The position numbers and the translations under genes are program-made. From Staphylococcus pseudoxylosus (GTDB lineage Bacteria > Bacillota > Bacilli > Staphylococcales > Staphylococcaceae), in the NCBI RefSeq assembly GCF_003697915.1, contig NZ_RCVN01000008.1, positions 62,001 through 126,000 of the forward strand: a stretch of 64,000 bases of DNA, given 5' to 3'. Positions 41,364-48,837 of the stretch are shown piece after piece; the stretch's first letter is position 1; each line of letters opens with the position of its first letter. A model generated the notes under the pieces. The model did no database searches. It was given only the letters and a program-made list of their open reading frames with translations, and had not been told where the DNA came from.

Positions 41364-41890
41364 TGTGTTCTTCAAGTAAATACCTATAAACCTTAAGTGT
41401 TATAGATATGCTTGTATGTCCTAACCTTTTACTAATATATTCAATTGATATTTCTTTACTAATAAGATAACTAGCATGTTTTTGTCTTAAAGAATAGGGG
41501 TGATTTTGTCATTTGGAGTAATTAGATATAAATTTTTGATATTTGTTTCTTATAATATTTATAATCATTACACTTGTCTGAAATGATCTAAAAATAAATC
41601 TAAAGTGTGTGAATGCCAATATTGTTACTTTTCTGAAAGTTTATCCTTTCCATTTGATATTATCCAATCTTTGAAGTATTCTTCGAATTTTTTAGCATCT
41701 TCAATTTTATTTCCATCTTCCAAATCCCAGATTAATTGTTGTGCTGCATTAGGTGCTTCTGCTTTAGTTTTGAATCCAGACTTTTTTTACCAGTTTTAAA
41801 ATTAGGATGTTCTACATCATACTGCCATGATGTAGAAGTTTTATTTTTTTCGTTTTGTGATTGTAAATGTCGCCATTTGGCTAAGTTTTC
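41323..41890 (-). pseudogene. Decayed tyrosine recombinase (phage/island integrase)
   Basis: Two ends of an integrase survive. The N-terminal arm-binding part reads TSTSWQYDVEHPNFKTGKK, then after a frameshift SGFKTKAEAPNAAQQL and FEEYFKDWI, then a TAA stop inside an otherwise continuing frame (QYWHSHTLDLFLDHF). The C-terminal catalytic part reads NHPYSLRQKHASYL (catalytic Arg and His), YISKRLGHTSISITLKVYRYL (His and nucleophilic Tyr). About 600 bases of core are missing compared with a typical 380-residue integrase. No start codon remains. It lies next to tRNA-Arg, as expected for an integrated phage or island. Confidence 0.85.
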
Positions 41891-41902
41891 CTAAAAAGGG
41901 GT

Positions 41903-41937
41903 AAAAAAATAATTAGGGTAGGCGTACTACCCTAATT
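41903..41937 (-). terminator. Terminator of the lipoprotein/Ltp unit
   Basis: Perfect arms AATTAGGGTAG and CTACCCTAATT (41911-41937) with an A tract on the left, i.e. a T tract on the minus strand. The stem overlaps the stop codon of the lipoprotein gene. Confidence 0.88.
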
Positions 41938-42568
41938 ATTTTTTTTGTGGTGCCGTTTCTTGTACTGCTTGTTGACGTTTTGCCCAACTATCATAACCTT
42001 CATTTTTACCAACCCAACCAGGTCCACTTACGTGAGCGTTGGGGTCATCCCATGCTTGTTTGCTTTGTTCTCTAGCTACTTCATAATCACCTTTGCCATA
42101 GCCCATTTGAGATTCATCATGTGTAGTTGGCTTAGTTCGATTCCATTCAGATATTTCAGATTCAGTCATTTGACTGTTGTTGCTATTTGATGGTTTAGTT
42201 TGTTGGTTATTACTACTTTGTTGATTATCGCTGATATTTTGTTCTGAATTGTTAGATTGTTCTTGCTTTGGATTTTCAGCGTTATTTGTATTTTTATCAT
42301 CATTAGCTTGTTGATTATTCTCACTGTTATTTTCTTGTGTGTTTTCGTGCTCAGTATTACTTTTTTGCTTATTTTCATCGCTTTCTTCATTTGAACTAGA
42401 AGTAGATTTTTTATCAGTATTCTTTTGTTTATTGTTCTTCTTCTCTTTTTTCTTGTCTTTCTCGGGTGCTTTTGCTTCTTTCTTAGGTTCTTCTTTACTT
42501 TCTTCCTTGTTCCCACATGCTCCCAATACTAATGTACTAGCTAATAATAAACCTAAAACTTTTTTCAT
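41936..42568 (-). CDS. Lipoprotein with low-complexity linker
   Basis: A 210-residue predicted lipoprotein: signal peptide MKKVLGLLLASTLVLGAC with lipobox VLGAC (lipidated Cys18), then about 110 residues rich in Lys, Glu, Asn, Gln and Ser (disordered), and a conserved-looking C-terminal region of about 75 residues (SEISEWNRTKPTTHDESQMG, DPNAHVSGPGWVGKNEGYDSWAKRQQ). It would sit on the outer face of the membrane. I know no function for it. The ribosome-site block GGGGTATGTAG is the same as before the Ltp-like gene 12 bases upstream, so they form one unit beside the integrase remnant. Confidence 0.75.
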   Translation of the reverse strand: MKKVLGLLLASTLVLGACGNKEESKEEPKKEAKAPEKDKKKEKKNNKQKNTDKKSTSSSNEESDENKQKSNTEHENTQENNSENNQQANDDKNTNNAENPKQEQSNNSEQNISDNQQSSNNQQTKPSNSNNSQMTESEISEWNRTKPTTHDESQMGYGKGDYEVAREQSKQAWDDPNAHVSGPGWVGKNEGYDSWAKRQQAVQETAPQKK

Positions 42569-42580
42569 TCTACATACCCC

Positions 42581-43108
42581 TTATTTTTCTAAATTATCCA
42601 CTGCATATTGCGCTTCTTCTTCTGTGAATTTTTCGCCATAAGAAGAAACTAATTGATCATAGACTGCGTCCTGTGACATGCTTTGCTGTTCGGCATAATC
42701 TTTCGCTTTTTTCTTAGCATTTTCTTTAAAGTTAGCTTTTAGATGTTTCATCGCATAATCTGCATCTCCTTCTGTGAATTTTTCACCAGAATCTGAGGTT
42801 AATTGATCATAGATGCCTTGCTTTGACATATGCATCGTATCAGAATAAATCTTAGCTTTATTTAAAGCAGCCTTTTCTTGTGATGTTGCATTATTATCAC
42901 TATTACTAAAGTTAGAATTAGAGTTATCTGAACTGAAATTAGCTGTACAAGCTGTTATACCAATTATAAGTATTATTAACAAAACTAGACATCCACAACC
43001 TGAACCACAACCCCATAACCAACCTTTTTTAGTTTTGCTCATTTTTTGTTGATTTTGATGCTCTTGAAACTTTTGCCATTGCTCATTTGTATTTTGTTCT
43101 TCTGTCAT
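42581..43108 (-). CDS. Ltp-like superinfection-exclusion membrane protein
   Basis: A 175-residue protein with a cytosolic N-terminal tail, one membrane segment (about residues 41-53) preceded by a Cys/Gly cluster (GWLWGCGSGCGC), and two tandem Ltp-type helical repeats: ALNKAKIYSDTMHMSKQGIY to DYAMKHL and AKKKAKDYAEQQSMSQDAVY to QYAVDNL. The Ltp domain (host cell surface-exposed lipoprotein) includes phage TP-J34 Ltp, which blocks phage DNA entry. An ITAC lipobox-like end at Cys54 is probably not used because of the long tail. The ATG at 43108 follows AGGGGTATGTAGC. Family call is good; defence role is inferred. Confidence 0.8.
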   Translation of the reverse strand: MTEEQNTNEQWQKFQEHQNQQKMSKTKKGWLWGCGSGCGCLVLLIILIIGITACTANFSSDNSNSNFSNSDNNATSQEKAALNKAKIYSDTMHMSKQGIYDQLTSDSGEKFTEGDADYAMKHLKANFKENAKKKAKDYAEQQSMSQDAVYDQLVSSYGEKFTEEEAQYAVDNLEK

Positions 43109-43690
43109 GCTACATACCCCTTTATTTAATTTTTTTATATTCAAACACACTTAATGGTTAAAAATGAATTAAGTAACCATTGTGAAGTGTGGATAAACCA
43201 TACCATTTTTTATAGTTTGCAATACATTGTTGTGAAAAACCTTTCGAAACCTCAAAAAAATAGCCGACTCATATATGTTTTGGCAGGCACTTTTAAATAT
43301 TTCAATACGGTTATTTAATGAAGTCTTTTCAGAGATTGATATAATACATAGTTTCTCAGATTTAGTGTAATTCAGTTCATACAAGTATTTTTCATTATTT
43401 GTATTTTACAAAACTTTTAATTATAAATTTTTTGATGTTGACCTATTGAATATTATAGCATTAATTGTACAGATTATTTTAATTAAATTATAAAATAGCG
43501 CAATATAATTATGTGTGCAATTTAATAAAGATTATTAGTTAAATTATTTCTAAATACGAGAAACGCATATATTGATTTTGTAGTGTTTCTGCAGCTAGGG
43601 GAGATGGAATTTAGCAACAAACTATAGTTAGAATGAGTGGACGTATAATTTTTTTATGATATAAAATAAAACTATAATTCGTTAGTAGAG
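43109..43690. other. Intergenic region upstream of Ltp-like gene
   Basis: About 580 AT-rich bases. An open frame at 43169-43384 on the minus strand resembles nothing I know and lacks a ribosome site. Nothing else can be supported. Confidence 0.4.
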
Positions 43691-43771
43691 ATATTACTTC
43701 TATGATAAAATATAAAGATGAGCAAGTTGGATAGATGGTGGCTAATCTCAGAATAAAGTGAGGTGGTGCTT

Positions 43772-43828
43772 ATGAAAGTACTGACAAAATCTTTAGAAAG
43801 GATACGCCTTGTGTGGTTTCAATTGTAG
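43772..43828 (+). CDS. 18-residue leader frame, remnant of the long toxin N-terminus
   Basis: ATG with a strong ribosome site (GTGAGGTGGTG) encodes MKVLTKSLERIRLVWFQL and stops. Its KSLERIRL segment resembles the N-terminus of the long SprG form (KSLERRRL). A two-base excess at GTGTGG shifts it out of the toxin frame. Either the long form is broken, or this leader controls translation of the overlapping toxin frame. Confidence 0.45.
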   Translation: MKVLTKSLERIRLVWFQL

Positions 43829-43920
43829 AAGTGCTACACTTAATGTTAGGTTTCGGTACTTTCATCGTTACCTTATTAGGTTTAGTAATCGCAATTGTTA
43901 AATCAAGCCATAAAAAATAA
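43813..43920 (+). CDS. Holin-like hydrophobic toxin peptide
   Basis: A 35-residue peptide (start GTG, VSIVEVLHLMLGFGTFIVTL and then LGLVIAIVKSSHKK) with one membrane-spanning segment and a basic tail, like the putative holin-like toxin/SprG family that depolarises membranes. AAAGGAT lies seven bases before the GTG, giving independent initiation. Too short for usual gene callers. Confidence 0.7.
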   Translation: MVSIVEVLHLMLGFGTFIVTLLGLVIAIVKSSHKK

Positions 43921-44000
43921 CCATCTCTAACTTTGGCGAGGATGAGATGATTATTTAATCATTATTAAATTCTAGCCACCGTCTTTTTAACGGGCTTACT

Positions 44001-44033
44001 AGGGCGACACACGTAAGTGTGTCGCCCTTTTTC
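44001..44033. terminator. Strong symmetric terminator of the toxin locus
   Basis: Perfect 12-base arms AGGGCGACACAC and GTGTGTCGCCCT with a TTTTT tract. Confidence 0.92.
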
Positions 44034-44412
44034 TATTTATAAATTAACACAGTATAACAATATAATCAATTCTATTATTCTGTACATTATGTTGGCTGTT
44101 TATTCTACTCATGAATGTCCTTTTTCTATTAAAGATGGTAATATCACTTTCTATATCTAAAAGTATAATTAACTGTATATATTTCTTGGGTGCTACAAAA
44201 TGTTTTGGTAAACACTATTGGGGTATTAAATGATAGCTGGCAATAAAGTTTTCTGTTTGATTAAACTAATAGCATTGGTTTATTGTGAATACTTAAGTAT
44301 AAAATTATTTTATAAATCAAGTCATTATTGAGTTTGTCGTGTTTTAAAACTATTAAAATAGGTAACTATAAGTTGTCTATTGATTTGTCTAGCAAATAAA
44401 AGGAGTGTTTTT
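44034..44412. other. Intergenic region before the GlsB/YeaQ gene
   Basis: About 380 AT-rich bases with no gene, repeat or strong stem that I can support; the promoter of the next gene must lie here. Confidence 0.4.
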
Positions 44413-44661
44413 ATGGGATTTGTATTAATGATTATTGTAGGTGGCGTAATAGGATGGCTTGCTGGTATTATTTTAGGCAAAGACGTCCCGGGAGGAATTA
44501 TTGGGAATATTATTGCGGGATTAATTAGTTCTGCAATAGGAAGTCGCTTACTAGGTACATGGGGACCTGTATTAGGTGGTGTGCCAATCTTACCAGCTTT
44601 AATTGGAGCAATTGTTTTAATTTTAATTGTTTCATTAGTGATGAAAGCTATTAGAAAATAA
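44413..44661 (+). CDS. GlsB/YeaQ/YmgE family membrane protein
   Basis: An 82-residue protein with three hydrophobic helices and the glycine-rich pattern of the transglycosylase-associated/GlsB family (GGVIGWLAGIILGKDVPGG, GNIIAGLISSAIGSRLLG). Members are stress-linked membrane proteins of unknown activity; the old name does not show enzyme activity. The ATG at 44413 follows AAAAGGAGTG. Confidence 0.88.
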   Translation: MGFVLMIIVGGVIGWLAGIILGKDVPGGIIGNIIAGLISSAIGSRLLGTWGPVLGGVPILPALIGAIVLILIVSLVMKAIRK

Positions 44662-44673
44662 ATTATGTTTTAT

Positions 44674-44720
44674 AAAAGTAAATTAATCGCCTCTTAGGAG
44701 GGAATAATTTACTTTTTTTA
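44674..44720 (+). terminator. Terminator after the GlsB/YeaQ gene
   Basis: AAAAGTAAATT pairs with AATTTACTTTT across a loop, then a T run. Confidence 0.85.
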
Positions 44721-45418
44721 TTTTAGTGGTGAAACAATATTGTCTATTTACAATATTGTATTTTAATGTGAATTAAACGAAATGGTTAATTTAGTGTTAA
44801 AGAAGAATTGGAAATGTACAAGTCTTAGTTTAATCTTAAATGATATTCTTGAAATAAGATGTTTGTCGTTACTTATGTCTCTGCTTACTAAGCATTATTT
44901 ATTATACTCAGGTCGTCGTTTTTATTATAAAAAAATAATACCCCATATTTATATTTTTAATATAGTTCAATACTTTCCTACTGTATCTCATCAATTTTAA
45001 TGATTTTTAAAAGAGAAATGTTAAGTTATTGTAAAAAGCATTGAACAATTTTGTTGTGCGTAATAAAATAGTGTTATGAAGTACTCCATTACTTCATTCT
45101 TTTTGAGCCACCTTCTCCCTTGGAAGGTGGTTATTTTTTATGTAATTTTCTCAAAATGTTTGTTTAAAAATAAATTGAAAAGTGTAAATAGATTTAATAG
45201 TAAGAACTTTGATTTTAAATTTATATCAAATAGGTTATTTGTGTTGCAAGTGATTAAATTATGTTATCTTATTAGGGCGCTTTATTTAAAAAAATAATTA
45301 AGTGTTTGTATAAAACATATCTCCATATTGAGTAGTTCAAATGCGAAAGGAAATACATATTTTGATAATCAATATAAACAGTTTTAATACAAAAACGATA
45401 TAGAAGGAGATTATTGAA
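44721..45418. other. Long non-coding stretch before the glycosyltransferase
   Basis: About 700 very AT-rich bases. Two open frames (44782-45000, 45076-45297) have no ribosome site and no recognisable protein. One clear stem lies at 45106-45139. The region could encode a small RNA ending there, but no promoter stands out. Confidence 0.45.
45106..45139 (+). terminator. Orphan terminator hairpin
   Basis: CCACCTTC (45108) pairs with GAAGGTGG (45123), followed by a T-rich tract. No gene precedes it within 440 bases. Confidence 0.7.
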
Positions 45419-47302
45419 TTGGAAAAATTACTATCTATCATAGTACCTGTTTACAACAAAGCGTATTTTCTAGAAACGTGTATAGAATCTATCAATAAAC
45501 TTAATATCAATAAAGATAAAATAGAAGCGATTTTTGTTGATGATCGTTCAAGTGATAATTCATTAGAAATTGTTGAATCATTTGCTACTAAATATGATTT
45601 TATAAAGGTAATACAATTAGCTGAAAATACAGGTAGCCCATCTGAACCTAGAAATGTAGGAATGAAGAATGCTACAGGTGAATATATAACTTTTTTAGAT
45701 GCTGATGATTGGTTAGATCCAGAAGGGCTCCCAACATTATTAAATCAAGCAAAAGATCATCATTCTGATGTAGCTTTTGGCCAAAGCGTTAAACATACAG
45801 AAAAAGCTATAAAGAAAATTGGAAGATTTAGTTCTTATAAAAATGATAATCACTTGGTTCCATACGAAATCGAAAAAATATTCAGAGCAGTTGGTCCACC
45901 AGGCAAAATAATTAAGCGCGATATTATCATTGATAACAAAATTTATTTTAAACATATGAAGTACGGCGAAGATAAATTATTTTTTATAGAAGCAATATCT
46001 AAATGTCAAACAGCTTCAATGAATCCTAAACCGACCTATCACGTGAACCGTTATACTTATAATCAATCATTAGTTGGACAAACGGATATAATTGAAAAAA
46101 CTAAATTAAATTTAACAGTTTTAGATGAAGTTCTGAAACTTGAACTTCCAAGTAATGCAGAATTTCAAGCGATTAGTCGAATTGTCGAAGTTGATTATAT
46201 GTCGCGATTATTTAAAAATAATCGGTTTTTAAAAGCTGAAAATAAACCCGTATTTTATAAATTATTTGATGAAATGGTACTAATGTTAGCATCATACGGT
46301 AAAAATATTGAAGATTATTTACTAACTGATACATTTAAAAATATTTATCAATTCTTGAAAAACAAAGAATATCAAAAATTAATAGAATTGATAACTATGC
46401 TACAACAAGGTGGTAAAGCAAATAAGTTTGTTGAAAATAATCGAGTCCACTTCTTAATGCCAGAAACTTTAAGTGATGCTTTACCAATCAAAGATCCAGT
46501 ATTTGCTGTATATGAAGGCACGCATTTAATAGAGGGAGCTTTTAAAGATGTAATTCGTGTATATAAAGATGATCAAACAATTATTGATAAAGTAATGCTG
46601 AATGAAATAAATAATGAAATACATGATGTGACTATCGATTTTGAAATAAATAGTAATTATATTTATATCGATACGGAAGATTTGAACCAATGTGATTTCG
46701 CATTCAATATATCTCTAATCTATGATGGATATAAATCAATTTATGTGAATATGAATTTACCTAATGCAAGTCAAAGGGCAAGTTTAAACAGACAAAACTT
46801 TAAAGCCGAGTTTGTATCAGCGACAAAGTCTAGAAATAAAGCTAATAGTTTAAATGAATATTTAACATATAAACCGAATTCGGTATCGCTTGTTAAAAAA
46901 GCGAATTTATATGAAGATGTTGAATTTAAACAACTTGCTAAAGAAACTTTAGAAATTGGAGAATTGGTTGATATTGCGGATGTTGTGAAAACTGCTAAAG
47001 GCACTCCAAGGTTTATTACATCTGATGGTTACTATTTAACTGCTAATAAAAAGAATGTATACCCTGTTGATAAAGACAAGAAAGATAAGTATATATATTG
47101 TAAACCTAATGATGTTACTGTTTTGAAGAAGTGTAAAGAGTACAAAAATAGAAATTTTGAGGGCGAACCAGTTAATATTTTAAATTCAGGTGATAATTTA
47201 GAAGTTCAAAAAATAGTTTTATCGTCTAAAGGTACGCCGAGACTCAAAACTAACCGTGGCACCTTTATTACGGCAAATCTTGAATTTGTAACAGAAACAT
47301 AA
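45419..47302 (+). CDS. TarS-like family 2 glycosyltransferase with C-terminal repeats
   Basis: A 627-residue protein. The GT-A domain (residues 1 to about 230) has SIIVPVYN, the nucleotide-binding DDRSSD (41-46), GSPSEPRNVGMKNATGEYI and the metal-binding LDADD (93-97), then YGEDKLFF; this pattern resembles TarS, the wall teichoic acid GlcNAc transferase. A middle region (about 360-460) has the TarS-like beta-linker look. The C-terminus has two related repeats (about 495-555 and 560-627), each starting KPN and holding KGTPRFITSDGYYLTANK or KGTPRLKTNRGTFITANL, like the DUF5776 domain of surface proteins. There is no signal peptide. The start is TTG after AAGGAGA. The acceptor is unknown; a teichoic acid is my guess. 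Confidence 0.75.
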   Translation: MEKLLSIIVPVYNKAYFLETCIESINKLNINKDKIEAIFVDDRSSDNSLEIVESFATKYDFIKVIQLAENTGSPSEPRNVGMKNATGEYITFLDADDWLDPEGLPTLLNQAKDHHSDVAFGQSVKHTEKAIKKIGRFSSYKNDNHLVPYEIEKIFRAVGPPGKIIKRDIIIDNKIYFKHMKYGEDKLFFIEAISKCQTASMNPKPTYHVNRYTYNQSLVGQTDIIEKTKLNLTVLDEVLKLELPSNAEFQAISRIVEVDYMSRLFKNNRFLKAENKPVFYKLFDEMVLMLASYGKNIEDYLLTDTFKNIYQFLKNKEYQKLIELITMLQQGGKANKFVENNRVHFLMPETLSDALPIKDPVFAVYEGTHLIEGAFKDVIRVYKDDQTIIDKVMLNEINNEIHDVTIDFEINSNYIYIDTEDLNQCDFAFNISLIYDGYKSIYVNMNLPNASQRASLNRQNFKAEFVSATKSRNKANSLNEYLTYKPNSVSLVKKANLYEDVEFKQLAKETLEIGELVDIADVVKTAKGTPRFITSDGYYLTANKKNVYPVDKDKKDKYIYCKPNDVTVLKKCKEYKNRNFEGEPVNILNSGDNLEVQKIVLSSKGTPRLKTNRGTFITANLEFVTET

Positions 47303-47356
47303 ATTTTCACAGATATTTGACCAATAATCATTTATAGAATATTAAGAATGGAAATG

Positions 47357-47394
47357 AAGCTATGAAGATATCTGTATAGATATCTTCATAGCTT
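47357..47394. terminator. Perfect 17-bp stem after the glycosyltransferase
   Basis: Arms 47357-47373 and 47378-47394 are fully complementary with a four-base loop. No T run follows directly, but a second stem with T7 begins four bases later, so the two probably act together. Confidence 0.7.
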
Positions 47395-47397
47395 TAG

Positions 47398-47508
47398 ACT
47401 GTCGACAAAGTCTCTGATTTTGTTGGCAGTTTTTTTGTGCACGTTTTACGAGGGTATTGCCTTAGTCTGTTGTCTTTGGGCTAGTGATCTTCACGCAGTA
47501 GTCGAGCC
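47398..47508 (+). repeat. Dispersed repeat, copy 2 (carries a terminator hairpin)
   Basis: Begins with a stem (ACTGTCGACAAAGTC with a GTTGGCAGT-type arm), then T7, then about 65 bases that resemble the tail of the copy at 928-1036 on the other strand. The terminator would close the glycosyltransferase transcript. Confidence 0.6.
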
Positions 47509-47573
47509 TAATATCTGCCAATATTTAACTGAAAAGATTATAATATTTAAATTTAACGGTGGTGGCATTTATT

Positions 47574-47636
47574 ATGTTGAATAAAGCAATTGTTAAAGCG
47601 AGCAACTTATGCTTGAAAGGTCATTGCTATTTTTAA
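47574..47636 (+). CDS. Possible 20-residue peptide
   Basis: ATG after GGTGGTGGC encodes MLNKAIVKASNLCLKGHCYF. It has two cysteines and is basic. It lies upstream of the PSM-beta genes but I recognise no family, and chance is a real alternative. Confidence 0.2.
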   Translation: MLNKAIVKASNLCLKGHCYF

Positions 47637-47792
47637 AAATAAAGGTCCACCATAAGTAGGTTTTTTGAATTATCTAATATTATTAAAGAATTCTAAATGC
47701 TGTTTTAATATAATATTTACACAATTGTAGTTGATTTAATTGTGCATAATACACTTAGGAATTCAAAACTGTTTCGAAAATCAAATAAATTA

Positions 47793-47859
47793 ACAGATAA
47801 AGCAAATTTATAGTTAAGTAAGAAAAAACAGACAATTTAATTACGTATTATCTTATAGT
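47793..47859 (+). promoter_or_regulatory. Candidate PSM-beta promoter region
   Basis: ATAGTTAAG at 47810-47818 resembles the AgrA half-site ACAGTTAAG, with weaker ACAGATAAA at 47793 and ACAGACAAT at 47828. A -10-like TATAGT lies at 47854-47859 with a poor -35, as expected for an activated promoter. Spacings (17-18) do not match the usual AgrA repeat spacing, so this is tentative. Confidence 0.3.
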
Positions 47860-47959
47860 AAATGTAAGGAACGATAGCTAAACAAAATAATTAATTGAAA
47901 GCATCGTTTTCAACATAAAAACAGTCATAATAATTAAAATTTAACGAGGAGTGTTTACA

Positions 47960-48094
47960 ATGGAAGGTTTATTCGAAGCAATCAAAAACACAGTTCAAGC
48001 TGGTGTCGCAGGAGATGGCGCTAAATTAGGGACAAGCATTGTAAGTATCGTAGAAAATGGTGTAGGTTTAGCATCAAAATTATTCGGATTCTAG
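47960..48094 (+). CDS. Beta-type phenol-soluble modulin 1
   Basis: A 44-residue amphipathic peptide starting MEGLFEAIKNTVQAGVAGDG and ending in GLASKLFGF. It closely resembles S. aureus PSM-beta1 (same GDGAKLGTSIVSIVENGVGL core). PSM-beta peptides are secreted surfactants that shape biofilms and are exported by the Pmt ABC transporter. A GAGGAGTG ribosome site precedes it. It is the first of five genes in one array. Confidence 0.92.
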   Translation: MEGLFEAIKNTVQAGVAGDGAKLGTSIVSIVENGVGLASKLFGF

Positions 48095-48140
48095 ATTTTA
48101 ATTTAATATAAATCAATTAACTCATAAAGGAGATATTTAA

Positions 48141-48275
48141 ATGACTAAATTAGCAGAAGCAATTGCAAACACAGTAGAAGCAGCAAAATCAGGTAGTGGT
48201 GCAGATTTAGGTTCAAGTATTGTAGATATCGTATCAAGCGGTGCAAGCTTAGTAGGAAAATTATTCGGACTATAA
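48141..48275 (+). CDS. Beta-type phenol-soluble modulin 2 (MTKLAEA type)
   Basis: A 44-residue peptide starting MTKLAEAIANTVEAAKSGSG and ending in ASLVGKLFGL. It belongs to the second PSM-beta subtype seen in coagulase-negative staphylococci. AAAGGAGA precedes the ATG. The encoded peptide is identical to the one at 48506. Confidence 0.92.
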   Translation: MTKLAEAIANTVEAAKSGSGADLGSSIVDIVSSGASLVGKLFGL

Positions 48276-48319
48276 GTCTTTTATAAATAAAAAAATACAA
48301 ATTAAAGGGGTAATTAATT

Positions 48320-48454
48320 ATGGCAGGATTATTTGAAGCAATCAAAGAAACAGTACAAGCAGGTGTCGCAGGAGACGGCGCTAAATTAGGAACAAGCATC
48401 GTAAGCATCGTAGAAAATGGTGTAGGCTTAGTTTCAAAATTATTCGGATTCTAG
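48320..48454 (+). CDS. Beta-type phenol-soluble modulin 3 (MAGLFEA type)
   Basis: A 44-residue peptide starting MAGLFEAIKETVQAGVAGDG and ending in GLVSKLFGF. It is of the same subtype as the first gene and identical to the peptide at 48685. AAAGGGG lies before the ATG. Confidence 0.92.
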   Translation: MAGLFEAIKETVQAGVAGDGAKLGTSIVSIVENGVGLVSKLFGF

Positions 48455-48505
48455 TCTTTAATTTCAAATAAATTATACTAATAACTCATAAAGGAGAAAT
48501 GTTAA

Positions 48506-48640
48506 ATGACTAAATTAGCAGAAGCAATTGCAAACACAGTAGAAGCAGCAAAATCAGGTAGTGGTGCAGATTTAGGTTCAAGCATTGTAGATATCGTATC
48601 AAGCGGTGCAAGCTTAGTAGGAAAATTATTCGGACTATAA
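48506..48640 (+). CDS. Beta-type phenol-soluble modulin 4 (copy of 2)
   Basis: Encodes the same 44-residue MTKLAEA-type peptide as the gene at 48141. It is the first gene of the second 365-bp unit. AAAGGAGAAA precedes it. Confidence 0.92.
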   Translation: MTKLAEAIANTVEAAKSGSGADLGSSIVDIVSSGASLVGKLFGL

Positions 48641-48684
48641 GTCTTTTATAAATAAAAAAATACAAATTAAAGGGGTAATTAATT

Positions 48685-48819
48685 ATGGCAGGATTATTTG
48701 AAGCAATCAAAGAAACAGTACAAGCAGGTGTCGCAGGAGACGGCGCTAAATTAGGAACAAGCATCGTAAGCATCGTAGAAAACGGTGTAGGCTTAGTTTC
48801 AAAATTATTCGGATTCTAG
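48685..48819 (+). CDS. Beta-type phenol-soluble modulin 5 (copy of 3)
   Basis: Encodes the same 44-residue MAGLFEA-type peptide as the gene at 48320. It is the last gene of the array and is followed by a terminator at 48838. Confidence 0.92.
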   Translation: MAGLFEAIKETVQAGVAGDGAKLGTSIVSIVENGVGLVSKLFGF

Positions 48820-48837
48820 TTTTTCAAAATATATACA

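Larger units (their letters stand above)
43733..44033 (+). ncRNA. Type I toxin-antitoxin-like locus (SprG/Fst type layout)
   Basis: The locus has the layout of staphylococcal type I systems: a short upstream leader, a hydrophobic peptide gene, and a strong symmetric terminator (arms 44001-44012 and 44017-44028) suited to convergent RNAs. GATGGTGGCTA near 43733 is complementary to TAGCCACCGTC at 43973-43983 (one wobble), so the mRNA ends could pair, as in fst-like toxin mRNAs. An antisense RNA would start in the 3' region; I infer it and cannot see its promoter with confidence. Confidence 0.55.

Noticed and set aside
42166..42516. A 116-codon Lys/Arg/Ile-rich minus-strand frame
   Set aside because: It is another frame of the A-rich low-complexity part of the lipoprotein gene.
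43169..43384. A 71-codon minus-strand frame upstream of the Ltp-like gene
   Set aside because: No ribosome site, no recognisable motif; AT-rich random frame is more likely.
44782..45297. Two plus-strand frames in the gene-free stretch
   Set aside because: No ribosome sites, compositions typical of translated AT-rich noise, and one spans a terminator stem.
48145..48773. Two nearly identical 87-residue minus-strand frames opposite the PSM-beta genes
   Set aside because: They are antisense shadows of the duplicated PSM-beta genes, and their similarity comes only from the tandem duplication.
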